Shown here: in pieces, positions 1-7,902 of the stretch
Numbering within the stretch: position 1 is the stretch's first letter
How the letters are laid out: the number at the start of each line of letters is the position of its first letter
Source: Actinomycetota bacterium
GTDB lineage: Bacteria; Actinomycetota; Acidimicrobiia; Acidimicrobiales; Iamiaceae
Length of the DNA: 64,000 bases
Reading direction: 5' to 3'
NCBI GenBank assembly: GCA_019639075.1
Contig: JAHBSO010000011.1
Span: 24,356 to 88,355 of the forward strand
Position numbers and translations under genes: made by a program
The notes under the pieces: model-generated
What the model was told of the DNA's origin: nothing
Databases searched by the model: none
Seen by the model: the letters and a program-made list of their open reading frames with translations, nothing else

Positions 1-1
1 C

Positions 2-691
2 TGCCTCGCCGATCTCGGCTACCGCACCCTCGTCGTCGACCTCGATCCTCAGGGGAATGCCAGCACCGGCCTGGGCATCAACATCCGAGGCCTCCAGGCG
101 TCGATGTACGACGTGATCCTCTCGGACGTCCCGATCGAGGACTGCGTGGAGGCATCGTCGGTCAGGAACCTCTTCGTCGCCCCGGCGAGCCTGGACCTCG
201 CCGGGGCTGAGATCGAGCTGGTTCCGGCGTTCAGCCGGGAGCTCCGTCTCAAGCAAGCGCTGCACGAGGTGCGCGACGACTACGACTACGTGTTGATCGA
301 CTGTCCCCCATCGCTCGGTCTGCTCACGATCAACGGCATGGCCGCGGCCACCGAGGTCCTCGTCCCGATCCAGTGCGAGTACTACGCCCTCGAAGGCCTG
401 GGCCAACTGCTGCGCAACGTGGGGTTGGTGCAGAAGAACCTGAATCCGACGTTGGAGGTGAGCACCATCGTGCTGGTGATGTACGACGCCCGGACGAAGC
501 TCGCCGAAGAGGTGGCGAACGAGGTTCGATCGCACTTCGGCGAGAAGGTCTGTCGCATCGTGATCCCCCGTACGGTGCGCTTGTCGGAGGCGCCGTCGTT
601 CGGACAACCGATCATCGCGTTCGATCCGACCTCTCGAGGGGCCATCGCCTATCGGGAGCTGGCCAAGGAGGTCAGTGGTGGCCCGGCGTAG
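2..691 (+). CDS. parA: ParA chromosome-partitioning ATPase, 5' end cut off
   Basis: This is the C-terminal part of a Walker-type ATPase that acts with ParB to segregate newly replicated origins. The frame is open from base 2, so the start and the deviant Walker A lie outside the window. The visible part begins just before the A' motif (LVVDLDPQGNAS) and contains the Walker B stretch VLIDCPPSLG near codon 100. The stretch PRTVRLSEAPSFGQPI near the end is typical of ParA/Soj. It overlaps parB by 17 nt, so the pair is translationally coupled. In actinobacteria this pair sits a few kb from dnaA, with rsmG, yidC and rpmH expected upstream of base 1. Confidence 0.95.
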   Translation, partial: CLADLGYRTLVVDLDPQGNASTGLGINIRGLQASMYDVILSDVPIEDCVEASSVRNLFVAPASLDLAGAEIELVPAFSRELRLKQALHEVRDDYDYVLIDCPPSLGLLTINGMAAATEVLVPIQCEYYALEGLGQLLRNVGLVQKNLNPTLEVSTIVLVMYDARTKLAEEVANEVRSHFGEKVCRIVIPRTVRLSEAPSFGQPIIAFDPTSRGAIAYRELAKEVSGGPA

Positions 692-1598
692 CGGACTCGG
701 AAAGGGCCTCGGCGCCCTCATCCCCAGTGAAGTTGCGGCAGCCGATCAGGATGCGGCGTTGCGCGAGCTCTCGGTCTCCCAGATCGAGCCGAACCCGCAT
801 CAGCCCAGGACCCAGTTCGACGAGGAGGCGCTGGTCTCGCTGACGGCGTCCATCGCCGAGCTGGGTGTCCTGCAGCCGGTGCTGGTCCGGCCAGCGGGCA
901 GTGACCGCTTCGAGCTCATCGCGGGGGAGCGGCGCTGGCGGGCGGCCAAGCGGGCGGGGCTCCAGAACATTCCAGCTGTGGTCCGACACATCGACGACAC
1001 CGCGTCGCTCGAGCAGGCGGTCGTGGAGAACCTTCACCGTCAGGACCTGAACGCCTTGGAGGAAGCGGCGGCCTACACGCAGCTGATCGAGGACTTCAAC
1101 CTGTCCCACGACGACGTTGCTCGACGGGTGGGCAAGAGTCGGTCGTCGGTGTCGAACACCTTACGTCTGCTGCACCTCTCACCGGGGATCCAGCGGTTGG
1201 TCGTCGACGGTCAACTCACCGCAGGTCACGCCCGGGCACTCTTGGGAACGCCGGACCGAGCGTTCCAGGAGGCGCTGGCCCGCCGCTGCGTGGTCGAGTC
1301 GCTGACCGTGCGGGAGGTCGAGGAGGCGGTCCGGGCACGAAGCGGTGAGGACGAGGGATCCGCCGAGGCCGATGCTCCCGAAGGGAGCGAAGACGCGCCT
1401 TCGTCCGCCAAGGCCGCGGGTCGCCGGTTGCGCCCGCCCGGGCTCCTCGAACTGGAGGAGCTCCTGTCCGAGCGGCTCGACACCCGGGTGAAGGTGTCGA
1501 TGGGGGCCAAGCGCGGGAAGGTCACCATCGACTTCGCGTCGCTGGAGGACCTGGAGCGGATCTACCGTGCGATGACGGCGCCCCCCGAGGACGACTGA
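675..1598 (+). CDS. parB: ParB/Spo0J partition protein (parS-binding CTPase)
   Basis: ParB loads at parS sites near the origin, spreads as a CTP-dependent clamp and recruits SMC and ParA. The 307-residue product has the usual N-terminal ParA-interacting peptide (RSGLGKGLGALIP). The CTP-binding GERRWRA motif is at about residues 84-90 and ENLHRQDL at about 118-125. A helix-turn-helix follows (DDVARRVGKSRSSVSNTLRLL). An acidic low-complexity linker (about 220-245) leads to the C-terminal dimerisation domain. The start is GTG GTG inside the 3' end of parA. No intact parS site was found in the window, so its targets must lie closer to oriC. Confidence 0.96.
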   Translation: MVARRSGLGKGLGALIPSEVAAADQDAALRELSVSQIEPNPHQPRTQFDEEALVSLTASIAELGVLQPVLVRPAGSDRFELIAGERRWRAAKRAGLQNIPAVVRHIDDTASLEQAVVENLHRQDLNALEEAAAYTQLIEDFNLSHDDVARRVGKSRSSVSNTLRLLHLSPGIQRLVVDGQLTAGHARALLGTPDRAFQEALARRCVVESLTVREVEEAVRARSGEDEGSAEADAPEGSEDAPSSAKAAGRRLRPPGLLELEELLSERLDTRVKVSMGAKRGKVTIDFASLEDLERIYRAMTAPPEDD

Positions 1599-1690
1599 AC
1601 GCTTGACCGGCACCTCGACCTTTGGTCGGGGGGTGAGGTGTGGCGTGCCCGGGATCGGGCGCGCGTCGACCCTGACCGTCGTCCTCGGGG

Positions 1691-1699
1691 TTATCCACA
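1691..1699 (+). promoter_or_regulatory. DnaA box (TTATCCACA)
   Basis: This is an exact match to the bacterial DnaA-box consensus, in an intergenic region close to the presumed origin. GTTGTGTAAAAGG follows immediately and is AT-richer than its surroundings. One box alone does not make an origin. It may titrate DnaA or mark the edge of the oriC region. Confidence 0.5.
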
Positions 1700-1877
1700 G
1701 GTTGTGTAAAAGGCTGTGACAAACTCTCGCCCTCACGCGCGAGGTGACCTCGGTCTCGTGGTCCCACCATCGACCCTCAACCTGCCTTTGAGATGTGACC
1801 GATCGTCACTTGAGGCTGGACCACCGGTCACGGGACGCGCGACGGTGATCGATCCTCACCACGGTCCGTGAAACGAC

Positions 1878-1905
1878 GAAGGGACCGGCCGGAGCCGGTC
1901 CCTTC
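1878..1905 (-). terminator. Terminator hairpin downstream of trxA
   Basis: A perfect 12-bp stem (GAAGGGACCGGC) with a CGGA loop lies 39 nt beyond the trxA stop. Read on the minus strand it is followed by GTCGTTTCACG, a weak T-containing tail. It also lies downstream of the convergent parB, so it may end transcription from both sides. Confidence 0.7.
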
Positions 1906-1943
1906 GGGAGTGCGATCGTGCGGGCCGGTGCGCCCGCCCGGTG

Positions 1944-2270
1944 TCAGAGGAAGTCGTCGAGTCGCTGGAGGAGCCCGGCCTTGCCGGACGCGCCCTGGAA
2001 GCGGTGGGCCGGCTGACCGTTGTCGAACACGATGAGCGTCGGGATGCTCATGATGTCGAACTGACGGGCCAGGTCCGGGTTCTCGTCGATGTTGACCTTC
2101 GCGATCGTGATCTTGTCGCTGTTCTCGGCCGCGACCTCGTCGAGGATGGGAGCCAGCTGCTTGCAGGGGCCGCACCACTCGGCCCAGAAGTCCACGACGA
2201 CGGGCTTGTCGGAGCTCGCGATCTGCTCGGCGAAGTTCGCCTGGTTGAGGGTGGTGGTGGCAGCAGCCAT
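1944..2270 (-). CDS. trxA: Thioredoxin
   Basis: This is a small dithiol oxidoreductase that keeps cytoplasmic proteins reduced, using electrons from TrxB. The 108-residue product has the active site WCGPC at residues 32-36 and the cis-proline loop SIPTLIVF. Its length is normal for the family. The start is the ATG that gives MAAATTTL, preceded by AAGGAG at good spacing; the frame is open further upstream but that would add a non-thioredoxin tail. It lies 74 nt downstream of trxB in the same direction, so the two form a trxB-trxA operon. Confidence 0.97.
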   Translation of the reverse strand: MAAATTTLNQANFAEQIASSDKPVVVDFWAEWCGPCKQLAPILDEVAAENSDKITIAKVNIDENPDLARQFDIMSIPTLIVFDNGQPAHRFQGASGKAGLLQRLDDFL

Positions 2271-2344
2271 GGCTGTGGTTCTCCTTGACGTGGTGGTGAG
2301 GGGTGCAACCCGTGGTTCCGCCCGGACATTCCCGAGCGGACAGG

Positions 2345-3316
2345 TCATGAATGGACGTTGGCCTCGAGCCAGCGTTCGGCGTCGATGGCTGCCGAGCAAC
2401 CCGAACCGGAGGCGGTGATCGCCTGGCGATACGTGTGGTCCTGGACGTCGCCGCAGCCGAACACACCGTCGATGCTCGTGGCGGTGGCCATGCCGTCGCG
2501 CCCGGTGACCAGGTAGCCGTTGTCGTCCAGGTCGAGCTTGTCGATGAACAGGTCGGTGTTGGGGCGGTGGCCGATGGCCACGAACAGACCGGTCACCGCC
2601 AGGTCGGAGCGCTCGCCGGTGACGGTGTCCTCGAGGACGACGCCGGTGACCCGGCCGTCACCCTGGATCTCGGCGACCTGGGCGTTCCAGTGGGGGACGA
2701 TCTTCTCGTTGGACAGGGCCCGGTCCTGCATGATCTTCGAGGCCCGGAGCTCGTCGCGGCGGTGGATCAGGTGGACCTTGTCGGCGAACTTGGTGAGGAA
2801 CGTGGCCTCCTCGACGGCCGAGTCCCCGCCTCCGACCACGGCGATCTCGTGGCCCCGGAAGAAGAAGCCGTCGCAGGTGGCGCAGGTGGAGACGCCGTGG
2901 CCGATCAGTTCGTGTTCGTTGGGGAGGCCGAGCATGAGCGACCGGGCGCCGGTCGACAGAACGAGCGCCTCGGCCCGGTAGGTGGGCTCGGGGGCGTCGG
3001 GGTCGCCGACCCACACCTCGAAGGGTCGGGAACCGACCTCGATGCGGCTCACCTTCTCCATCTTCGTCTCGGCACCGAAGCGAATGGCCTGGTCACGGAA
3101 CCGCTGCATGAGGTCGGGACCCATGACGCCCTCGGGGAAGCCGGGGAAGTTCTCGACCTCGGTGGTGAGCATCAACTGGCCGCCGGGCTGGTCCGACGTG
3201 GACGACGGCTCGCCCTCCAGGACCAGCGGTGCGAGGTTGGCCCGGGCGGTGTAGATGGCCGCCGTCAGACCGGCGGGGCCCGATCCGATGATGATGACGT
3301 TGCGGGTGGTGGTCAC
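2345..3316 (-). CDS. trxB: Thioredoxin reductase (NADPH)
   Basis: This FAD enzyme passes electrons from NADPH to thioredoxin. The 323-residue product has the FAD-binding GSGPAG at residues 11-16, the redox pair CATC at 145-148 and the NADPH-binding GGGDSA motif soon after. The second FAD contact, GVFGCGDVQD, is near the C-terminus. The start is GTG with an ACGGAG-like ribosome site. Upstream at 3352-3379 is a match to the SigR/SigH-type oxidative-stress promoter, the kind that controls trxBA in Streptomyces. Together with trxA this is a complete disulfide-reducing system. Confidence 0.96.
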   Translation of the reverse strand: MTTTRNVIIIGSGPAGLTAAIYTARANLAPLVLEGEPSSTSDQPGGQLMLTTEVENFPGFPEGVMGPDLMQRFRDQAIRFGAETKMEKVSRIEVGSRPFEVWVGDPDAPEPTYRAEALVLSTGARSLMLGLPNEHELIGHGVSTCATCDGFFFRGHEIAVVGGGDSAVEEATFLTKFADKVHLIHRRDELRASKIMQDRALSNEKIVPHWNAQVAEIQGDGRVTGVVLEDTVTGERSDLAVTGLFVAIGHRPNTDLFIDKLDLDDNGYLVTGRDGMATATSIDGVFGCGDVQDHTYRQAITASGSGCSAAIDAERWLEANVHS

Positions 3317-3351
3317 GTGTGCTCCGTGAGGATTCGGGGGACGTGCAGGGA

Positions 3352-3379
3352 CAACGTCACGGGGTCGGGCGATCTTCCC
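3352..3379 (-). promoter_or_regulatory. SigR/SigH-like promoter of trxB-trxA
   Basis: Read on the minus strand, GGGAAG (3374-3379) is separated from CGTTG (3352-3356) by 17 nt. In the usual notation this is GGAA(G)-N18-GTT, against the SigR/SigH consensus GGAAT-N18/19-GTT. It would give a leader of about 30 nt before the trxB GTG. The match and the target gene are seen in the sequence; control by an oxidative-stress sigma factor is inferred. Confidence 0.5.
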
Positions 3380-3425
3380 GGGTGTCGGGGTGGGCGGTGG
3401 TGGCGCCCGCCGCTCGCATCGCTGG

Positions 3426-3773
3426 TCAGTCGGTGGCGGGTGCGGGCTTGTTGGCCTTCTTGAGGAACGTGATCCCGGCGCCGGAGAAGAGGGCGAAGAG
3501 CAGGGCGTAGAGGATCCAGACGTCGCCCGGCACCCAGTTCGACCACATGCGCACGACCATGACCAGGAAGAGCACGCCCACCGCGACGCCGAGGACCGCG
3601 AGGACCAGGCCGTAGACGATCCCGCGGGCGGCGACCTGAGCTGGGCGGGTGGTCTTGTCCCGGACGAGCGCGACGGTGTCGATGACCTTGTCGGCGGCCT
3701 GGGCCGACCACTCCGGCGGGATCAGCCCACCGCTCTTCGGGGGCACGGGCGCGTTGGGGGTGGGAGCGGCCAT
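3426..3773 (-). CDS. Small two-helix membrane protein, holin-like
   Basis: This 115-residue protein has a short Pro-rich N-terminus, a soluble amphipathic part (WSAQAADKVIDTVALVRDKT) and two hydrophobic helices (about 51-73 and 84-103). It ends in a Lys-rich cytoplasmic tail. The pattern resembles small actinobacterial membrane proteins annotated as holin-like or DUF phage-holin family, but no catalytic or binding motif is visible and the function is unknown. A TAGAGT -10 hexamer lies 8 nt before the ATG, suggesting a leaderless transcript. Confidence 0.7.
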   Translation of the reverse strand: MAAPTPNAPVPPKSGGLIPPEWSAQAADKVIDTVALVRDKTTRPAQVAARGIVYGLVLAVLGVAVGVLFLVMVVRMWSNWVPGDVWILYALLFALFSGAGITFLKKANKPAPATD

Positions 3774-3821
3774 GGGCCGTGACTCTACTTCGCGCCCCGC
3801 TGCCTGCCGGTTGGGTCGCGA

Positions 3822-4679
3822 TCAGCGGAGGAAGGTGATCAGCGGGTCGCAGGCGATCGGGTCGACGACCGAGATCAGCGAGGTCGCCTCGTCGGTGGGC
3901 TCGGTCAGGTCGAACTCGTAGACGAGCTTCGGGTCGCCGTCGACCACCGCATAGGCCTTCCGGTCCGGCTCGGTGCCGATCCCTTCGCCCTGGAGGAGCA
4001 CGGTGAGCTGTGTGCCGCACCGCTCGACCGCCGCGGTGGTCGGTGCGTCCGCGGCGTCGACCGGGTCGCCGGTGGTGGGGACGCCGTCGCGCAGCGACGT
4101 GCGCAGGTCGTCCTTCGTGGCGAACTCGCCGAGGTCGACGAGCGGCTCCGTCTCGGCGGCTTCGGGGGAGAGCGAGTCGGATGCGCTCGCGCCGTCGGCG
4201 CTCGTCCCGCCGGACGCCGCACCGTCGGTCGAGTCGGCGTCGCTGGCCGTGGTGGCCGCGGGTCCGGCCAGCGTCGCGTCGTTGCTCGTGCCCGAGTCCT
4301 GACCGGTCAGGACGAGGCCCAGGCCGATGGCCACGAGGGCGACGACCACCGCGGCCACCGCCCACACCGGGGGTCCGGTGCGCCGGCGGGTGGGGCTGAC
4401 GGGAGCGACGATCGGGGTGACCTCGGCGTCGGTGGCCTCGGTGGTCCCGGCCGGTTCGTCCGCCGCGGCGATGGCCCTGGCGACGAGCGCGTCGACGACC
4501 GACGCGTCGAGCGGGTCGACGGGCTCGTCGGCCACCGCGCGGCGGGCGGCGTCGAGCTCGCGGGAGCGCGCCAGTGCGGCCGGGTCCGACTGGATGCGCT
4601 GGACGACCTGGGCGTCGACCTCCCCGTCGAGGAAGGCCGACAGGTCGTCGTCGGTGAGGGGCGGCTGGGGTTCGGTCAT
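3822..4679 (-). CDS. Membrane-anchored anti-sigma factor-like protein without a zinc motif
   Basis: This 285-residue protein has a short cytoplasmic N-terminal helix region typical of anti-sigma domains (LTDDDLSAFLDGEVDAQ). Next come a linker, one transmembrane helix at about 124-144 and a Ser/Thr/Ala/Asp-rich extracellular stalk. A small C-terminal domain carries two cysteines. It lacks the HxxxCxxC zinc motif of many anti-sigma factors. Its ATG overlaps the sigma gene stop (ATGA), so it is the third gene of a coupled operon and is the likely partner of that sigma factor. Release by proteolysis or conformational signalling cannot be read from the sequence. Confidence 0.8.
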   Translation of the reverse strand: MTEPQPPLTDDDLSAFLDGEVDAQVVQRIQSDPAALARSRELDAARRAVADEPVDPLDASVVDALVARAIAAADEPAGTTEATDAEVTPIVAPVSPTRRRTGPPVWAVAAVVVALVAIGLGLVLTGQDSGTSNDATLAGPAATTASDADSTDGAASGGTSADGASASDSLSPEAAETEPLVDLGEFATKDDLRTSLRDGVPTTGDPVDAADAPTTAAVERCGTQLTVLLQGEGIGTEPDRKAYAVVDGDPKLVYEFDLTEPTDEATSLISVVDPIACDPLITFLR

Positions 4680-5281
4680 GGCTGAGGGTTCTGACGTTCG
4701 TCGCCACCCGTCCGGTTCCCGGAGGTGGCGGAGATGTGGTCGGCGAGGTGGGCCCGACCGCGGGCGATGCGGGAGCGCACGGTGCCGGGGGGGATCCCGA
4801 GCACGTCGGCGATCTCGGCGTAGTCGAGCTGGCAGAGGTCGCGCAGGACGACGGCGACCCGGAAGTCCTCGGGCAGCTCGGACAGCGCGGCGTCGACGAG
4901 CATCCGGTCGGCGACGGCCTCGCTCAGCGCTGGCGAGCGGTCGTCGGCCACCTCGATCGGTACGCCGTCGTGCTCGGGGAGCCCGACGACCGGTCGGCGT
5001 CGGCGTCGGCGCAGCTCGTCGAGGCAGGAGTTGGTGGCGATCCGGTACACCCAGGTGGAGAACCGTGACCGGCCGTCGAAGCGTGGGAGCCCCTTGACGA
5101 TGGCGATCATGGCCTCCTGGGTGGCGTCGAGCGCGTCGGCGTCGTTGCCGGCGATCCGCCGGCAGACGGCATGGATGCGCGGTTGGTGGTCGCGCAGCAG
5201 CCGATCGAGGGCGCGACGGTCGCCGGCCTGCGCGGCGCGGACGAGCTCGGCGTCCTCGGCGAGCGGCGCGAGCGGGGTCAT
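4676..5281 (-). CDS. sigM: ECF RNA polymerase sigma factor (SigM-like)
   Basis: This 201-residue extracytoplasmic-function sigma factor has region 2 (DALDATQEAMIAIVKGLPRF, then STWVYRIATNSCLDELRRR). It also has region 4 (LSELPEDFRVAVVLRDL..., DYAEIADVLGIPPGTVRSRI) and a short acidic linker between them. It overlaps the kinase gene upstream and the anti-sigma gene downstream by ATGA junctions. The symbol rests on position: in mycobacteria sigM occupies this place beside trxB and murJ. The regulon is unknown; envelope stress is a reasonable guess from the membrane-spanning partners. Confidence 0.85.
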   Translation of the reverse strand: MTPLAPLAEDAELVRAAQAGDRRALDRLLRDHQPRIHAVCRRIAGNDADALDATQEAMIAIVKGLPRFDGRSRFSTWVYRIATNSCLDELRRRRRRPVVGLPEHDGVPIEVADDRSPALSEAVADRMLVDAALSELPEDFRVAVVLRDLCQLDYAEIADVLGIPPGTVRSRIARGRAHLADHISATSGNRTGGDERQNPQP

Positions 5282-6924
5282 CGGCCGCGCACCGTGACGT
5301 CGCCGATCTCCACCGCGTACTTGCCCTGATCGCCGAAGGGGGCCGCCTCGGTGAACCACACGAGGACAGCTTGGCCGCTGGTGGGCGACACGGACACCTC
5401 CACGGTTCCGGTGGGGGCATCGGTGACGTCGCCGACGGGGTCGCCCCAGCCGGCCAGATCGACCGGGACCGAGCCGTCCGCTCCGAGCGAGGCGAGCACG
5501 TAGACCTGGGCATCCCAGCCGCCGGTCGGGGTGACGAGGTCGACCCGTTCGACGTCGGCGGTGTCGCCGAGCACGAGGTAGAAGCCCACGCCGCTCTTGT
5601 TCCCGCCCTGGCTGGGGAACGTCGCGGCGCCGTACCGCTCGGTGCGCCAGGTGGTGGACTCCGAACCGTCGGTGAGGTTCGGGACGAGCTGGTCGTTCTC
5701 CTCCTGCTTGCCGTCGCCTTCCGGATCGAACGTCTCGACCCGGTCGATGGCGAGCTCCGGCCCGGCGGCCCGGGATCCACCGACCAGCCCGGCGCCGAAG
5801 ACCGTGTAGGCCGCGATGGTGCCTCCGACCACCAGGATCACGAGCAGGAACCAGATGGCGCCGCGACCGCGCCTGGGCGGGTCGGTGGCGACCGATGCGG
5901 CCGGGGTCCGTTCGGGTGGCGGCGCCATGGGCGCCACCGGCGGTGGTGACGGCGGTGGTGACGGCGGTGGGGTGGCTGATCGGTTCGGGGGAGGAGCGGC
6001 GGCTCGGCGGTCGGCATCGCTCGCCGCGGCTGCGGCCGCCTGGGCCGCGGCCGGGGCGCGGGTCGGATCGGCGCCGGCCGCGAGGAGCGCGCGACGCATC
6101 GCGGCTGCGTTCGAGAAGCGGTGCTCGGGACGGCGGGCGAGCGCCTGGAGCACCACCTGCTCCACCGGCACGGGCACGTCCGGGCGGAGGCGCCGCGGTG
6201 GTTCGGGGTCGCGGTGCAGTCGGGCGAAGGCGGTGGACGCGTCGGTGTCGCCCACGAACGGGGGGCGGCCGGTGAGCGACTCGTAGAGGACGACGCCGAG
6301 CGCGTAGAGGTCGGTCCGCCCGTCGACGGGGCCGCCCTCGACCTGTTCGGGGGCCAGGTACTTGGCCGTGCCGATCATGGAGCCGGCCTCGGTCAGGTCC
6401 GAGCCCTCGACGGCTTTGGCGATGCCGAAGTCGGCCACGAGCACTCGACCGTCGCTCGACAGGAGGATGTTCGCCGGCTTCACGTCCCGGTGGACGAGGC
6501 CGGCGGCGTGGGCGGTGCCGAGCGCGTCGGCGACCTGGGTCCCGATGGCGAGGACCGCGTGGAGCTTGAGGGGCCCGTGCTCGTCGATGTCGGCCCGGAG
6601 GGTCGTGCCGCTGACCAGCTCCATGACGATGGCGTCGAGGCCGTCGTCGGTGACCGTGTCGTAGATCGACACGATCGACGGGTGCGCGAGGCGGGCCGCG
6701 GCGACGGCCTCGCCCCGGAAGCGCTGCACGAACGCCGGGTTCGACGCGAGGTGGGGGTGGAGGATCTTGACCGCGACCCGCCGGTCGAGGAGCTGGTCGC
6801 CGGCGTCCCACACGGTCGCCATGCCGCCCGACGCGATCGAGCGGGTCAGGCGGTAGCGGCCGGCGAGGAGACGGCCCGACAGGTCGTCGGAACCAGCACC
6901 GGCGATCTGGTCAGGAGGCACCAT
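5278..6924 (-). CDS. Transmembrane Ser/Thr protein kinase with discoidin-like ectodomain
   Basis: This 548-residue kinase has a Hanks-type catalytic domain at about 24-280. It shows a Gly-rich loop (SGGMATV, 32-38), catalytic Lys53, HRD at 145-147, DFG at 165-167 and APE at 191-193, so it looks active. A Pro/Ala-rich linker (290-350), one membrane helix (about 357-379) and a beta-rich ectodomain of about 160 residues follow. The ectodomain resembles the F5/8 (discoidin) fold of the mycobacterial MviN C-terminus. It heads an operon with sigma and anti-sigma genes, all joined by ATGA overlaps. A TAGCTT hexamer 9 nt before the ATG suggests a near-leaderless transcript. MurJ itself, expected here in other actinobacteria, is absent. 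Confidence 0.9.
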   Translation of the reverse strand: MVPPDQIAGAGSDDLSGRLLAGRYRLTRSIASGGMATVWDAGDQLLDRRVAVKILHPHLASNPAFVQRFRGEAVAAARLAHPSIVSIYDTVTDDGLDAIVMELVSGTTLRADIDEHGPLKLHAVLAIGTQVADALGTAHAAGLVHRDVKPANILLSSDGRVLVADFGIAKAVEGSDLTEAGSMIGTAKYLAPEQVEGGPVDGRTDLYALGVVLYESLTGRPPFVGDTDASTAFARLHRDPEPPRRLRPDVPVPVEQVVLQALARRPEHRFSNAAAMRRALLAAGADPTRAPAAAQAAAAAASDADRRAAAPPPNRSATPPPSPPPSPPPVAPMAPPPERTPAASVATDPPRRGRGAIWFLLVILVVGGTIAAYTVFGAGLVGGSRAAGPELAIDRVETFDPEGDGKQEENDQLVPNLTDGSESTTWRTERYGAATFPSQGGNKSGVGFYLVLGDTADVERVDLVTPTGGWDAQVYVLASLGADGSVPVDLAGWGDPVGDVTDAPTGTVEVSVSPTSGQAVLVWFTEAAPFGDQGKYAVEIGDVTVRGR

Positions 6925-7005
6925 TCAGCACCGAAGCTACCGCTCACCGACCGGTGGTCCGGGTCCGGGGTCGGGCCCTGCCGGAGGTCGAGGGGCGGCT
7001 CGGGT

Positions 7006-7842
7006 TCAGTCCGGCTGGTGCCAGGCGAAGCCGATGACGCCCGGACCGCCGTGCGTGCCGATCACCGGTCCGATGGTCCAGAGCTGCACCTGGTCCCGTG
7101 GGTAGCGATCGGCGATGAGGGCGAGCAGCTCCTCGACGTCGTCGGCGTTGCCGCTGCACAGGGCGAGCTGCTCGATGTGGGGTTCGGCGTAGATCCGGTC
7201 GCGCATCCACACGAGAGCCTTCTTGCGGGTGCGGACCTTGGCCGCCTCGTGGACGCTGCCGTCGCTGATGTCGATGATCGGCTTGATCGACAGCATCGAG
7301 CCGAGCATCGCCTGGGCGCCGCCGATGCGGCCGCCCTTCTTGAGGTTGTCCAGGGTGTTCAGGGCGCCGTAGACGCGCGACCGACCGCGGAGGTCCTCGA
7401 GCATGGCGATGATCTCGTCCGCGCTCTTGCCGTCGCGGGCGGCCTCGGCGGCGGCCAGGACCTTCAGGCCCAGGGTGGCGGTGATCGACTTCGAGTCGAA
7501 GATGCGGACGTCGAGGTCGTCGCCGATGGCCCGCTTGGCGTTCTCGGCGGACTGGATGGTGGCCGACAGGTCGCCGGAGATCGTGATGACGACGACCGCG
7601 TCGCCGTCGGCCCCCGCGGCGCGGATCGCCTCCTCGAAGGCGCCGGGCGAGGGGGCCGCGGTCGCGGGGAGGGCACTGCTGGCCGCCATCTTCTCGTAGA
7701 ACTGCGTCGGGCTGAGTTCGACCACGTCGACGAACTCCTCGTCACCGAAGCGGATGGTCAGCGGGACGATCCGGATGTCGAGGGCCTCGGCCTGCTCGAT
7801 GGTGATGTCGGCGGCGCTGTCGGTGACGATCTTGACGGTCAT
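7006..7842 (-). CDS. DegV family fatty-acid-binding protein
   Basis: DegV proteins bind a fatty acid in a cleft between two alpha/beta domains and can act as acyl-binding partners of fatty acid kinase (FakB). The 278-residue product starts MTVKIVTDSAADI, the classic DegV signature. It has the conserved SGDLSATIQSAENAK loop, then GGRIGGAQAMLGSMLSIKP, and ends with GTHGGPGVIGFAW, the usual C-terminal motif. Length is normal. It lies between the DUF6049 gene and the kinase operon, interrupting a block that is otherwise conserved in actinobacteria. Whether it serves membrane lipid supply for the neighbours is not known. Confidence 0.92.
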   Translation of the reverse strand: MTVKIVTDSAADITIEQAEALDIRIVPLTIRFGDEEFVDVVELSPTQFYEKMAASSALPATAAPSPGAFEEAIRAAGADGDAVVVITISGDLSATIQSAENAKRAIGDDLDVRIFDSKSITATLGLKVLAAAEAARDGKSADEIIAMLEDLRGRSRVYGALNTLDNLKKGGRIGGAQAMLGSMLSIKPIIDISDGSVHEAAKVRTRKKALVWMRDRIYAEPHIEQLALCSGNADDVEELLALIADRYPRDQVQLWTIGPVIGTHGGPGVIGFAWHQPD

Positions 7843-7902
7843 GGGTCCTCGGTCCTGGGCGGTCAGGTCGATCAGCGTTGGACCCGCCGATCGGACCGGC
7901 GG

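Larger units (their letters stand above)
1599..1943. other. parB-trxA intergenic region with a DnaA-box-like site
   Basis: This 345-nt gap separates the convergent parB and trxA genes and I see no gene in it. It holds a perfect TTATCCACA DnaA box at 1691-1699. This is followed by a short A-richer stretch (to about 1732) that is unusual for this sequence. Several short GTGA/TCAC palindromes lie around 1790-1830. The trxA terminator hairpin is at 1878-1905. Confidence 0.6.

Noticed and set aside
1861..1876. CCGTGAAACG near trxA as a possible parS half-site
   Set aside because: Only the right half of the palindrome is present, next to the terminator; a single half-site is not a parS.
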